A DNA stretch of 64,000 bases from CAZLDI01 sp964558415 (lineage in GTDB: Bacteria; Chloroflexota; Dehalococcoidia; SM23-28-2; RBG-16-64-32). Position 1 is the stretch's first letter, and each line of letters begins with the position of its first letter. Of the stretch, positions 7,599 to 15,584 are shown one piece after another. The notes below the pieces were generated by a model that was not told the origin of the DNA, searched no databases, and saw nothing but the letters and a program-made list of their open reading frames with translations. The DNA lies in the NCBI GenBank assembly GCA_964558415.1, contig CAZLDI010000004.1, positions 62,001-126,000 of the forward strand, read 5' to 3'. The position numbers and the translations under genes are program-made.

Positions 7599-8849
7599 CT
7601 AGACCGTCAGGATATGCACAGCCAGTGCGGCCGCCTCGCCCTTCACCATGCCACCGCCGTTTTCGGTCATGCCAACTTTGGGGTTGCGCACCTGGCGGTC
7701 GCCGGCTTCGCCCCGCAGCTGCGTAAAGATCTCGTAGATCTGGGCCACTCCGGTGGCGCCGATGGGGTGTCCCTTGGAGATGAGGCCTCCACTGGTGTTG
7801 ACCGGGATCGGGCCGTCAACGTATGTAGCTTTGGAGTCAATTAGCTTACCTCCCTCACCGGGGGCACACAGGCCAAGTTCTTCGTAGATCACGAGTTCGG
7901 CCGGTGCGGAGGCGTCGTGGCACTCCACGACGCTTAAGTCCTCCGGTCCGACGCTGGCCATCTTGTAGGCCTGAGCTGCGGCGCGCTCAGTGATCCCGGG
8001 TTCACCGGGACTCCTGTCAGAACCAGAGGTCAGTACGGAGGCGCGGACGAAGACTGGCTTCGAGGTGAACTGCTTCGCCTTCTCCGCCGAGCAAAGGACC
8101 ACGGCCGCCGCGCCATCGCCGATCGGCGAACACATCAGGCGCGTCAGCGGCTCCGCCACCGGTGGTGACGCGAGTACGTCCTCCAGCGAATACACTTCTC
8201 GGTATTGGGCGTGCGGGTTCAGCGATCCGTGGTAGTGGTTCTTAACGGCGACTCGGGCGAACTGCTCTTTTGTGGTTCCATATTTCTGCATGTGCGCGCG
8301 GGCGAAGGCGGCGTAGAAGTCCATGAACATGGAGCGCTTCTCGCCTGCCCCTTCTTCGGGCGCTGGGGTCTCCCCGGCCTTGACCTCGCCGTTGCCGCGT
8401 GCGCCCGACGCGGATCTCGCTGCCGCCTGCATCTCCTGCACCCACTCCATGTCAACCGCCGCGCCGATGGCCTGAAAGGAGCGCCGCTTGTCCTCGTGGT
8501 AGAGCTTCTCCATGCCAACAGCGAGGGCGACATCGTACATTCCCGAGGCGACGTAGAGCCAAGCGAGGTGGAACGCCGTAGACGAACTCGCGCAGGCGTT
8601 CTCGGTGTTGATGACGGGGATGCCACCGATGCCGATATCGCGCAGGACCACCTGGCCGCGAATCATCTCCTGCCCGGTTATCAGGCCCGCCGTCGCATTC
8701 CCAACTACGGCTACCTCGAGTTTCGACTTATCGATGCCGGCGGAGGCGAGGGCGTTCGTGACGGCTTCCGCCCCGATGCTCTTGAGACCGCGGTCCAGAA
8801 ACTTTCCGAAGTTCGTCATGCCAGCACCGACGACGGCTACGTCTCTCAT
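7599..8849 (-). CDS. SCP-x-type thiolase
   Basis: A 416-residue thiolase-superfamily protein related to sterol-carrier-protein-x thiolases and acetyl-CoA acetyltransferases. The nucleophile is C86 in ENACASSS; the distal catalytic histidine is H361 in SKGHPIGATG. Near the C-terminus the usual second cysteine loop reads NGGG, as in the SCP-x group. An Ala/Gly/Glu-rich loop near residues 150-180 looks like a lineage-specific insert. The ATG at 8849 has AGGAGGA five bases upstream, so I prefer it over the open frame reaching 8906. It should cleave or form 3-ketoacyl-CoA, working with the crotonase just downstream. Confidence 0.88.
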   Translation of the reverse strand: MRDVAVVGAGMTNFGKFLDRGLKSIGAEAVTNALASAGIDKSKLEVAVVGNATAGLITGQEMIRGQVVLRDIGIGGIPVINTENACASSSTAFHLAWLYVASGMYDVALAVGMEKLYHEDKRRSFQAIGAAVDMEWVQEMQAAARSASGARGNGEVKAGETPAPEEGAGEKRSMFMDFYAAFARAHMQKYGTTKEQFARVAVKNHYHGSLNPHAQYREVYSLEDVLASPPVAEPLTRLMCSPIGDGAAAVVLCSAEKAKQFTSKPVFVRASVLTSGSDRSPGEPGITERAAAQAYKMASVGPEDLSVVECHDASAPAELVIYEELGLCAPGEGGKLIDSKATYVDGPIPVNTSGGLISKGHPIGATGVAQIYEIFTQLRGEAGDRQVRNPKVGMTENGGGMVKGEAAALAVHILTV

Positions 8850-8936
8850 GGCTCCTCCTGTGCGAAGGCGTGTAGGTTCGAGTTCGTCCCGAACAGTATA
8901 CGTCAAGCCGGGGAGGATCAGAAACGCCAGCCTAAG

Positions 8937-9605
8937 CTACGACCCCCGCGTGATCGGGGCGGAGGCTAACGCCTGCGCTACGGCATCCTCCATCGTCGAA
9001 AGCGGGATGATGCTGTTGTATGTGCTGCTAATGACGCCGCTGGCATCGATGAACAAGCTCGCCGGCATCCCAAATCCAACGAGCTCGCGGTAAAGCGTGT
9101 CGTTTGGATCCATTCCGTTGACGGCGAAGGTGACTCCAGCGCCGCCATCGCGCAATGGCAGGCTGGCAAAGAAGTTGCGTGCTCTCTCCACGGGCTCCTG
9201 GCGGTTCACGGTGATAACGACAAGCTCATCCGCGTGGTTTGTCTGCAAAGTTTGGATGTCCGGCAATTCTACGAGGCATGGCGTGCACCACGTCGCCCAG
9301 AAGTTCACGTAGACAGCCTTCCCGCGGAATTCGCTGAGGCTGTACCGGTCGTCCTGAAAGTCCGAAAGCTCGAAGTCCGGCGCCAGCTCACCGACCCCGG
9401 GTCCGACAGCGAGGGATTCCTGGCCTAGGAGGCGAGGGGGCTCCGCCAGGGACACCTTGCGAATTCCGCTCACTCCTCCGATGAGGTCCAGGGCGAAGAG
9501 TACGGCGATCACGGCGCCGACTATAGCGACGAGTCCCACCAAGGCCACAAGCCGCTGCGTGTATCGAGACCCAGCGACCTTCCTGCCCTTCAGTTTGTTA
9601 CTCAT
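8937..9605 (-). CDS. TlpA/ResA-like membrane-anchored thioredoxin
   Basis: A 222-residue thiol-disulphide oxidoreductase. Residues about 18-40 form a single N-terminal membrane anchor after a basic stretch, placing the thioredoxin fold outside the membrane. The redox motif is WCTPC at 106-110, and the cis-proline segment is FGMPASLFID. Proteins of this family reduce apocytochrome c or other exported disulphides using electrons from CcdA. The ATG at 9605 follows the stop codon of the ccdA gene by a single base, so the pair is translationally coupled. A longer frame to 9641 would overlap ccdA and lacks support. Confidence 0.9.
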   Translation of the reverse strand: MSNKLKGRKVAGSRYTQRLVALVGLVAIVGAVIAVLFALDLIGGVSGIRKVSLAEPPRLLGQESLAVGPGVGELAPDFELSDFQDDRYSLSEFRGKAVYVNFWATWCTPCLVELPDIQTLQTNHADELVVITVNRQEPVERARNFFASLPLRDGGAGVTFAVNGMDPNDTLYRELVGFGMPASLFIDASGVISSTYNSIIPLSTMEDAVAQALASAPITRGS

Positions 9606-9606
9606 C

Positions 9607-10428
9607 TTAGACGTCCCCCGATACATCTCCGAGGATGCCAAAGTTGAAGAGGCTGTTGAAATTGATGAGGCTATCTGTGAACACGAGGATGCCCACCACG
9701 ATCAACATCGCGCCGCTAAGGTAGTTCACGACCCCGACATACCTTTTCGCCCGGGCATAGAGCGGCTTCACGGTGCCATAGGCGGCGCCCATTGCCAGGA
9801 ACGGGACCGATAGGCCAACGGAGTATACGAGCAGCAGGATTATCGCCTGCAATACGGTCCCGCCGGATACCGCGAGCGTCAGGATCGCGCCAAGCGTCGG
9901 GCCGATGCAGGGGCTCCATCCGGCGGAGAACGAGGAGCCGACGACAAAGGAGCGCGCGTACCCGACGCGCGCCCCTCCGCCAGCGTCGAGACGTCGTTCC
10001 TGTTCGAGGAAGGGAATCGTTATCACGTTGGCCAGGTGCAACCCCATGACGATCAGCAGAATGCCAGAGACCTTCAGGATGATGTCTTGATTGTCCCGCA
10101 GAAAATATCCAATCAGACCGGCGGAGAGGCCGAACAGTACGACGAACACCAGCGAGAAGCCGCTCACGAAACTGAGCGCGTGGAGGAATGGCGACGGAGA
10201 GCGAACCGCGGGCGTGGACAGCGCCAGGGATCCTCCCCCTGCACCAGCAGCGGCTGGCTGGACAACAGTGAGCAGGCGATCGGTGGACCGGGCTGGCTCC
10301 AGCGACGCGCCCGTGAGATAGCCTAGGTAGGCCGGGACGAGGGGGAGCACGCACGGTGAAAGGCATGACAACAGGCCCGCCGCGAAGGCGACGAGGATGC
10401 TCACTCCGCCGATCTCTAGAAAGTCCAC
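9607..10428 (-). CDS. ccdA: CcdA-type transmembrane thiol transporter
   Basis: A 273-residue polytopic membrane protein with about six hydrophobic helices. The two conserved redox cysteines are visible: C22/C26 in SCLSPC of the first helix and C174 in WSPCIGP. CcdA/DsbD-transmembrane proteins carry reducing equivalents from cytoplasmic thioredoxin to extracytoplasmic thioredoxin-like proteins, here almost certainly the TlpA-like protein encoded one base downstream. An extra Ala/Gly-rich loop lies between helices 1 and 2 (residues 45-80). The gene is divergent from the acetyl-CoA synthetase gene. Confidence 0.9.
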   Translation of the reverse strand: MDFLEIGGVSILVAFAAGLLSCLSPCVLPLVPAYLGYLTGASLEPARSTDRLLTVVQPAAAGAGGGSLALSTPAVRSPSPFLHALSFVSGFSLVFVVLFGLSAGLIGYFLRDNQDIILKVSGILLIVMGLHLANVITIPFLEQERRLDAGGGARVGYARSFVVGSSFSAGWSPCIGPTLGAILTLAVSGGTVLQAIILLLVYSVGLSVPFLAMGAAYGTVKPLYARAKRYVGVVNYLSGAMLIVVGILVFTDSLINFNSLFNFGILGDVSGDV

Positions 10429-10501
10429 TAGGTGTCGGTTGTACTACGGCTCCTGTGACCATGATAGATTCGCAGGCGAAGGCCCGCAATGTAAGCGGGC
10501 G

Positions 10502-10531
10502 TTGACCGCTTTAGAGAGGCTGCGCTACATT
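10502..10531 (+). promoter_or_regulatory. Sigma-70-like promoter for the acetyl-CoA synthetase gene
   Basis: TTGACC at 10502-10507 and TACATT at 10526-10531 are separated by 18 bases, a good fit to a housekeeping promoter. It lies about 45 bases upstream of the chosen ATG at 10577, in the gap shared with divergent ccdA. Position and spacing are seen; activity is inferred. Confidence 0.5.
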
Positions 10532-10576
10532 TGTGCTCGCCTGAGCCCCGCCACGATCGGCACCGGGAGGAGACGC

Positions 10577-12319
10577 ATGGACTACGCCCCAATCGCCAAG
10601 CCGCCCGCGGACCACATGCCGGTGGCCCCGAACCTTAAGGACTACGCAACGGCGCGCGCCGAACTGTCCTGGGAGACTATCCGCGGAGAACTGGACGGCA
10701 TGCCGGGAGGCAAGCTGAACATCGCTTACGAGTGTCTGGACCGTCACCTCAAGACCGGACGGCGCGACAAGATCGCAATGATCTGGGAGGGTAAGGGCGG
10801 AGAGCAGGAGACGTACACGTTCGCGCAGCTGACAAAGGGCGCAAACAAGGCCGCGAACGCTCTGCGCAGCCTTGGCGTCCAGAAGGGTGACCGGGTGTTC
10901 ATGTTCCTGGAGCGCGTCCCGGAGTGTTACTTTACCGCGTTCGGCACCCTGAAGCTCGGCGCTGTGATTGGTCCGCTGTTTTCGGCGTTCGGGCCAGAGG
11001 CGGTGAAGGACCGGCTGGCGGACAGCGGAGCCAAGGTCCTGGTGACGAGCCCGGAGCTGTGGGATCGCGTGAAGGAGATTCGGGGGGAACTACCGGACCT
11101 GGAGCAAGTGGTATTGGTAACACGCCGCGCCCAAGCTGATGTGAGCGAGGGTGTAGTTCTCTGGAATGATGTCGTTGTTCCCCGCTCCGATGAGTTCGAG
11201 ACCGTCGCCACTGACCCGGAGGATTACTCCGTGATGCACTACACGTCAGGGACCACGGGCAAGCCGAAGGGCGCCGCGCACGTCCATAACGCGATAGTCG
11301 GGCATTACGCGACCGGTAAGTACGTCCTGGACATTCACGACGATGACGTCTACTGGTGCACCGCGGATCCGGGATGGGTGACCGGCACCTCTTACGGAAT
11401 GTTTGGGCCGTGGAGCAACGGCGCCACGAGCTTTGTTTACGAAGGCGGTTTCGGCGCGGGGGCGTGGTACTCGCTCATAGCCAAGCACAAGGTGACGGTC
11501 TGGTACACGGCGCCCACCGCGATCCGCATGCTGATGAAGGCTGGCGAGGACGCTGCTAGGAACCACGACCTGAGCAGCCTGCGATACGCATGCTCGGTGG
11601 GCGAGCCGCTAAACCCAGAGGCGGTGGTCTGGGGCGAGAAAGTCATTGGTCTGCCGTTTCACGACAACTGGTGGCAGACTGAAACAGGCGCGATCATGAT
11701 CGCCAATTACCCTACGCAGGAGATTCGTCCCGGGAGCATGGGCCGGCCATTCCCCGGCATCGAACCCGCGATAGTCGACGAAGACGGCAAGGTTGTCCCA
11801 CCGGGCGAGGAGGGGAACCTCGCGATCAAGCCGGGCTGGCCATCGATGTTCCGCACCTACTGGAACAACAAGCCGCTGTATGACTCGCGGTTTCAGAACG
11901 GCTGGTACATTACCGGCGATCGGGCCCGCATGGACGGGGACGGGTACTTCTGGTTTGTGGGCCGCGCTGATGACGTGATCAACACCGCGGGGCATCTGGT
12001 CGGGCCGTTTGAGGTGGAGAGTGCCCTGGTGTCGCATCCAGCAGTCGCCGAAGCCGGGGCCATCGGGAAGCCGGATCCCGTCGCGATGGAGGTGGTGAAG
12101 GCATTCGTGTCCCTGAAAGACGGCTTCGAGCCCAGTGACTCGTTGCGCCGGGAACTGATCCGATTCTCCCGCGACAAGCTTGGCGCTGCCATAGCGCCTC
12201 GCGAGATCGAGTTCGTGGCAGGGCTGCCGAAGACACGAAGCGGCAAGATAATGCGGCGGCTGCTCAAAGCGCGCGAGCTGGGGCTGCCGGAAGGCGACAC
12301 GAGCACGTTGGAGGACTAG
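10577..12319 (+). CDS. AMP-forming acetyl-CoA synthetase family ligase
   Basis: A 580-residue acyl-CoA ligase of the acetyl-CoA synthetase branch. Motifs in order: the P-loop YTSGTTGKPKG, DPGWVTG, WWQTETG, the hinge and CoA-binding segment TAGHLVGPFEVE, and the C-terminal acylation lysine in PKTRSGKIMRR. The enzyme activates acetate, propionate or a similar short acid with ATP and CoA. The ATG at 10577 has GGGAGGAG five bases before it; the frame is open upstream to 10397 but that stretch overlaps ccdA and is not conserved-looking. At 580 residues it is shorter than enterobacterial Acs (about 650), as in the ADP-insensitive short Acs group. It ends two bases before the next gene. Confidence 0.9.
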   Translation: MDYAPIAKPPADHMPVAPNLKDYATARAELSWETIRGELDGMPGGKLNIAYECLDRHLKTGRRDKIAMIWEGKGGEQETYTFAQLTKGANKAANALRSLGVQKGDRVFMFLERVPECYFTAFGTLKLGAVIGPLFSAFGPEAVKDRLADSGAKVLVTSPELWDRVKEIRGELPDLEQVVLVTRRAQADVSEGVVLWNDVVVPRSDEFETVATDPEDYSVMHYTSGTTGKPKGAAHVHNAIVGHYATGKYVLDIHDDDVYWCTADPGWVTGTSYGMFGPWSNGATSFVYEGGFGAGAWYSLIAKHKVTVWYTAPTAIRMLMKAGEDAARNHDLSSLRYACSVGEPLNPEAVVWGEKVIGLPFHDNWWQTETGAIMIANYPTQEIRPGSMGRPFPGIEPAIVDEDGKVVPPGEEGNLAIKPGWPSMFRTYWNNKPLYDSRFQNGWYITGDRARMDGDGYFWFVGRADDVINTAGHLVGPFEVESALVSHPAVAEAGAIGKPDPVAMEVVKAFVSLKDGFEPSDSLRRELIRFSRDKLGAAIAPREIEFVAGLPKTRSGKIMRRLLKARELGLPEGDTSTLED

Positions 12320-12321
12320 AC

Positions 12322-12840
12322 GTGAACTGGGATGAGTTCGCGGCTGCGGCACCGGAGCTTGCGGCGATGGGGCGTGAGCGCCTCGAACGCACGGAAGTCG
12401 CGCTGTTGGGCACCACGCGAGTGGACGGGTCGGCCCGAATAAGCCCGCTGGAGTTTCTTTTCCTCGACGGAGAGATGTACGTGGGGATGATGTGGCAATC
12501 AAAGAAGGCGCTGGACCTGATCCGTGATCCGCGTTGCCTGATCCATAGCACAGTATCGAACAAGGACGGAAAAGAGGGCGAGTTCAAATTGCGCGGACGC
12601 ATGATTGACGTTCAAGATCCGAGCATTCGCGAGCGAATAGGACAGGAATCGCTACGGGCGACCGGCTGGCGACCCCCTGAGCCTTATCACCAGTTCGTCA
12701 TCGATATCGAAGGCGCATCGTTCGTGCAATACAGCGAGGACGGGAGTCAGACAGTAAGGCGATGGCGTCCCGGCCAACCGGAACGAACGATGATGCGCAA
12801 ATGGACAGGCTCAGGTTACGCGCCGGAGGAGGAGCTGTAG
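12322..12840 (+). CDS. Pyridoxamine-phosphate-oxidase-like flavin-binding protein
   Basis: A 172-residue protein starting at GTG, two bases after the acetyl-CoA synthetase stop. The split beta-barrel pattern is visible: VALLGTTRVDGSARISPLEF, then YVGMMWQSKKALDLIRDPRC. This is the general PNPOx-like fold that binds FMN, F420 or haem-like cofactors. The function of this branch is unknown, and nothing identifies a substrate. Coupling to an acyl-CoA ligase gene may only reflect shared transcription. The C-terminal 40 residues are polar (RRWRPGQPERTM) and may contact the cofactor phosphate. Confidence 0.75.
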   Translation: MNWDEFAAAAPELAAMGRERLERTEVALLGTTRVDGSARISPLEFLFLDGEMYVGMMWQSKKALDLIRDPRCLIHSTVSNKDGKEGEFKLRGRMIDVQDPSIRERIGQESLRATGWRPPEPYHQFVIDIEGASFVQYSEDGSQTVRRWRPGQPERTMMRKWTGSGYAPEEEL

Positions 12841-12898
12841 CCGTCGATTGGAAGGCGCGATCGAACCTGAGGCGCACCCGCGGGTGCTCCCACCGACG

Positions 12899-12927
12899 TT
12901 GGCGCTATCCTGCGAGGGCTTTACAAT
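12899..12927 (+). promoter_or_regulatory. Promoter for the Re-citrate-synthase-like gene
   Basis: TTGGCG (12899-12904) and TACAAT (12922-12927) are 17 bases apart and lie about 34 bases before the TTG start at 12961. Just upstream a 14-base palindrome, GCACCCGCGGGTGC, covers 12874-12887; it has no T-run, so it is more likely a weak operator or chance than a terminator. Confidence 0.5.
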
Positions 12928-12960
12928 GAGTCCGGTTAGGCAACAGATCGGGAGCTGGTT

Positions 12961-14331
12961 TTGATCTCGACGCAGCGAATCAACGAAGAGCGAGTCTACT
13001 ACAACTTCCATGGGCAAATGCCTCCTGTGCGCATGGAACGAGAGGCCGCTCCTCTCCCACCGGACGAGACTGAACCAAGGCTGATCACGGACACGACACT
13101 ACGTGACGGCGCACAGGATTCGCGCGTCCCGTTGTTCCCCAACGAGGCTCGCCTGCGCTACGTGGACTTGCTACATCAACTGGACAACGGCACGGGCCGC
13201 ATCTACGCCGTGGAGACGTTCATTTACCAGAAGCGCGATCTCTGGGTGCTGGACAGGCTACTTGAGCGCGAATACGAATACCCCAAGATCACGACCTGGA
13301 TACGAGCGAATCCGAAAGACGTCAAAGAGATGTACGAGGCGAGCCAGGGCCGCGTCGAGGAGACCGGGATGCTGGCATCGTCATCTGACCACCATATCTT
13401 CGACAAGCTGGGGTATCGTACAAAGGAAGAGGCCGTCGACAAGTACCTCAAGCCAATACTGACGGCACTTGAATACGGAATCACGCCGCGAGTGCACCTT
13501 GAGGACACAACGCGCGCGGACATCCACGGTTGGGTGATCCCCTTCATTCAGACGGTTCTGCAGCAGACAGAGGGAAAAGCGAAGTTTCGCATCTGCGACA
13601 CCATTGGTTGGGGCATCCCCGATCCGTATGCCGCCATGCCGCAGGGCATACCCTGGTTGATCTCCACCATCCGCAACGAGACGGGGGCGGAGCTGGAGTT
13701 CCACGGCCACAACGATTTTGGTCTGGCCACAGCGAACTCCCTGGCCGCCTGGCGGTACGGTTGTCGAAAGGTCAACGCGGTGTTTGCCGGGCTCGGCGAG
13801 CGAACTGGCAACACGTCGCTTGAGCAGGTGGTTGCCTCGTACATCCGCATCTACGGCGACCCGGGCTTCGACATCACTGTGCTGTCGGAGATGGCGGCGC
13901 TGGTGGAGGGCAATCTTATCGACCTCCCGCGCACGGCGCCGATTGTGGGCGAAGTGTTCACGACGCAAGCCGGAATTCACCAGGCCGGGGTCGCCAGGCA
14001 GGAGAATGCGCCCGGAGGTCTAATCTATCTGGCGTACGACCCGGCCATCGTGGGCAGGACCGAAGCGGCGCGAAGCGTCGTGGGCGCGCTATCGGGCTCT
14101 GAGGGCATCGTCTCCATACTGAACGCGGAGGCGGGCAGGCACGGCGTGGAGGCGCGCTTCACAACGACATCTCGTGTGGTGAAAGACATCTACGATCGCG
14201 TCCAGGCCGCCTATGACGGCCAGTACGACGACGCCAGCGAACGCTGGGTCAACTTCCGAACAACCTTCTTTACTCCCGCGGAGATCTGGCAGATGGCGGC
14301 GGCGTCCCTTCATCTGACATCGGGGGAATAG
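12961..14331 (+). CDS. DRE-TIM metallolyase, candidate Re-citrate synthase
   Basis: A 456-residue HMGL-like TIM-barrel enzyme. Metal and substrate residues are visible in DTTLRDGAQD (about 44-53), HLEDTTRADIHG (about 180), HGHNDFG (about 247) and GLGERTGNTSLE (about 278). The segments VETFIYQKRDLW, TTWIRANPKD, EETGMLASSSDHHIF and TPRVHLEDTTRADI match the pattern I recall for the Re-type citrate synthase group of anaerobes rather than for LeuA, CimA or homocitrate synthase. The likely reaction is acetyl-CoA plus oxaloacetate to citrate. The start is TTG with GGGAG upstream. No si-type gltA is in the window. Fold and chemistry class are sure; the substrate is inferred. Confidence 0.7.
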   Translation: MISTQRINEERVYYNFHGQMPPVRMEREAAPLPPDETEPRLITDTTLRDGAQDSRVPLFPNEARLRYVDLLHQLDNGTGRIYAVETFIYQKRDLWVLDRLLEREYEYPKITTWIRANPKDVKEMYEASQGRVEETGMLASSSDHHIFDKLGYRTKEEAVDKYLKPILTALEYGITPRVHLEDTTRADIHGWVIPFIQTVLQQTEGKAKFRICDTIGWGIPDPYAAMPQGIPWLISTIRNETGAELEFHGHNDFGLATANSLAAWRYGCRKVNAVFAGLGERTGNTSLEQVVASYIRIYGDPGFDITVLSEMAALVEGNLIDLPRTAPIVGEVFTTQAGIHQAGVARQENAPGGLIYLAYDPAIVGRTEAARSVVGALSGSEGIVSILNAEAGRHGVEARFTTTSRVVKDIYDRVQAAYDGQYDDASERWVNFRTTFFTPAEIWQMAAASLHLTSGE

Positions 14332-14335
14332 GCCG

Positions 14336-14419
14336 ATGCTTGGGGAGATTCCCGCGCTCTCCACCAATCACCGGCGGCTCATAGAGGTTCCGCGCACGCT
14401 TCCGCGCGAGGAGCGCTGA
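14336..14419 (+). CDS. Possible 27-residue peptide between the synthase and fabH-like genes
   Basis: An ATG at 14336 opens 27 codons that end in TGA one base before the ATG of the next gene. The peptide is basic and proline-containing (MLGEIPALSTNHRRLIEVPR). Exact packing of the stop against the next start is what a coupled small gene would show, but there is no good ribosome site and no known family. It may be only spacer. Confidence 0.25.
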   Translation: MLGEIPALSTNHRRLIEVPRTLPREER

Positions 14420-14420
14420 G

Positions 14421-15572
14421 ATGCCCTATGCGCAAATAACCGGCTGGGGGATGCACGTCCCGTCTCGGGTCGTGGACAATGAGAGCTTCGTGAGGATGGG
14501 GCTGGATACGACCCACGAATGGATCTCGTCGCGAACGGGAATCGAGCAGCGGCGGATGGCATCCGGGGGTGAAGAGACGTCGGATATGGCGCTGAAGGCG
14601 GCGCAACGGGCCCTCCAGGTTGCGGGTGCTCACGCCAGCGCCATCGACCTGATAATAGTCGCGACCTGCACTCCGGACCACGTGATGCCATCCACCGCGT
14701 CGCTGGTGCAGAACCGGCTCGGTGCGACCAGTGCCGGGGCGATGGACCTCAACGCGGCTTGCTCGGGTTTCGTGTACGGGTTGGGAACGGGTGCCGCGCA
14801 GATTGAAGCACGCCGAGCGAGACGTGTTCTGGTGATAGGCGCCGATGAGCTCTCGATACACCTGGACTGGCGCGACCGAAGTACTTGTGTACTGTTTGGA
14901 GATGGCGCCGGGGCGGTGTTACTCGAGGCGAGCAAAGAGCCGGGGATACTTTCCTCTACCATGGGGTCGGACGGCTCCGGGGCGGACTTGCTGATGATCC
15001 CCGGTGACGGCGCGCGACTACGCGCCAGTAGCAACGGCAAGCTGAACGGGAAACGCAATGGCAAACACAACACGAACCGATATCTCAAGATGAACGGCCC
15101 GCAGATATTCCGTTGGGCGACACAGATGATGGCGCACGCGGCGGACAAGGTAATCGGCGAGTCCGGCCTCAAGCCGGAGCAGGTGGACCTGCTGATACCC
15201 CATCAGGCGAACATGCGAATCATCGAATCGACCGCGAAACGGCTGGGCTTGAGTCAAGACAAGGTCTTCACGAACCTGCGGAACTACGGAAACACCAGCG
15301 CAGCGTCGATTCCTATAGCGCTATGTGAAGCGATAGAGGCCGGAAGAGTGAAAGTGGGAGACACGATAGTGCTCACCAGCTTCGGCGCGGGGTTATCCTG
15401 GGCGGCGGTAGCGCTGCGCTGGTGCGCCAGCGTCTCAGCCCATCAGGCACCGTGGACGCCGCTCCGGCAGGGCCTCGAGACTCGGCTGGCGGCGGTCCGC
15501 TCAGCCGTTCGCAGGCAGGGGCGCCGGGTGGGTGCATCGATCGCGGAGACTCTCACGCGAGACGGCGAGTAG
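14421..15572 (+). CDS. 3-oxoacyl-ACP synthase III (FabH-like)
   Basis: A 383-residue KAS III-type thiolase-fold enzyme. The triad is C114 (NAACSGF), H261 (LIPHQAN) and N291 (NYGNTS). FabH condenses acetyl-CoA with malonyl-ACP to start fatty-acid synthesis; relatives make other ketides. Two oddities: residues 203-219 form an Asn/Gly/Lys-rich insert made of imperfect NGK repeats where FabH normally has a short loop, and about 50 basic residues extend beyond the normal end, after WAAVALRW. The gene has GAGGAG nine bases before its ATG and follows the Re-citrate-synthase-like gene in the same direction. No acpP or fabD is adjacent. Confidence 0.85.
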   Translation: MPYAQITGWGMHVPSRVVDNESFVRMGLDTTHEWISSRTGIEQRRMASGGEETSDMALKAAQRALQVAGAHASAIDLIIVATCTPDHVMPSTASLVQNRLGATSAGAMDLNAACSGFVYGLGTGAAQIEARRARRVLVIGADELSIHLDWRDRSTCVLFGDGAGAVLLEASKEPGILSSTMGSDGSGADLLMIPGDGARLRASSNGKLNGKRNGKHNTNRYLKMNGPQIFRWATQMMAHAADKVIGESGLKPEQVDLLIPHQANMRIIESTAKRLGLSQDKVFTNLRNYGNTSAASIPIALCEAIEAGRVKVGDTIVLTSFGAGLSWAAVALRWCASVSAHQAPWTPLRQGLETRLAAVRSAVRRQGRRVGASIAETLTRDGE

Positions 15573-15584
15573 CCTGCGCTGGGA

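Noticed and set aside
10397..10576. Upstream extension of acetyl-CoA synthetase
   Set aside because: It overlaps the ccdA gene and contains a promoter; GGGAGGAG before ATG 10577 fixes the start.
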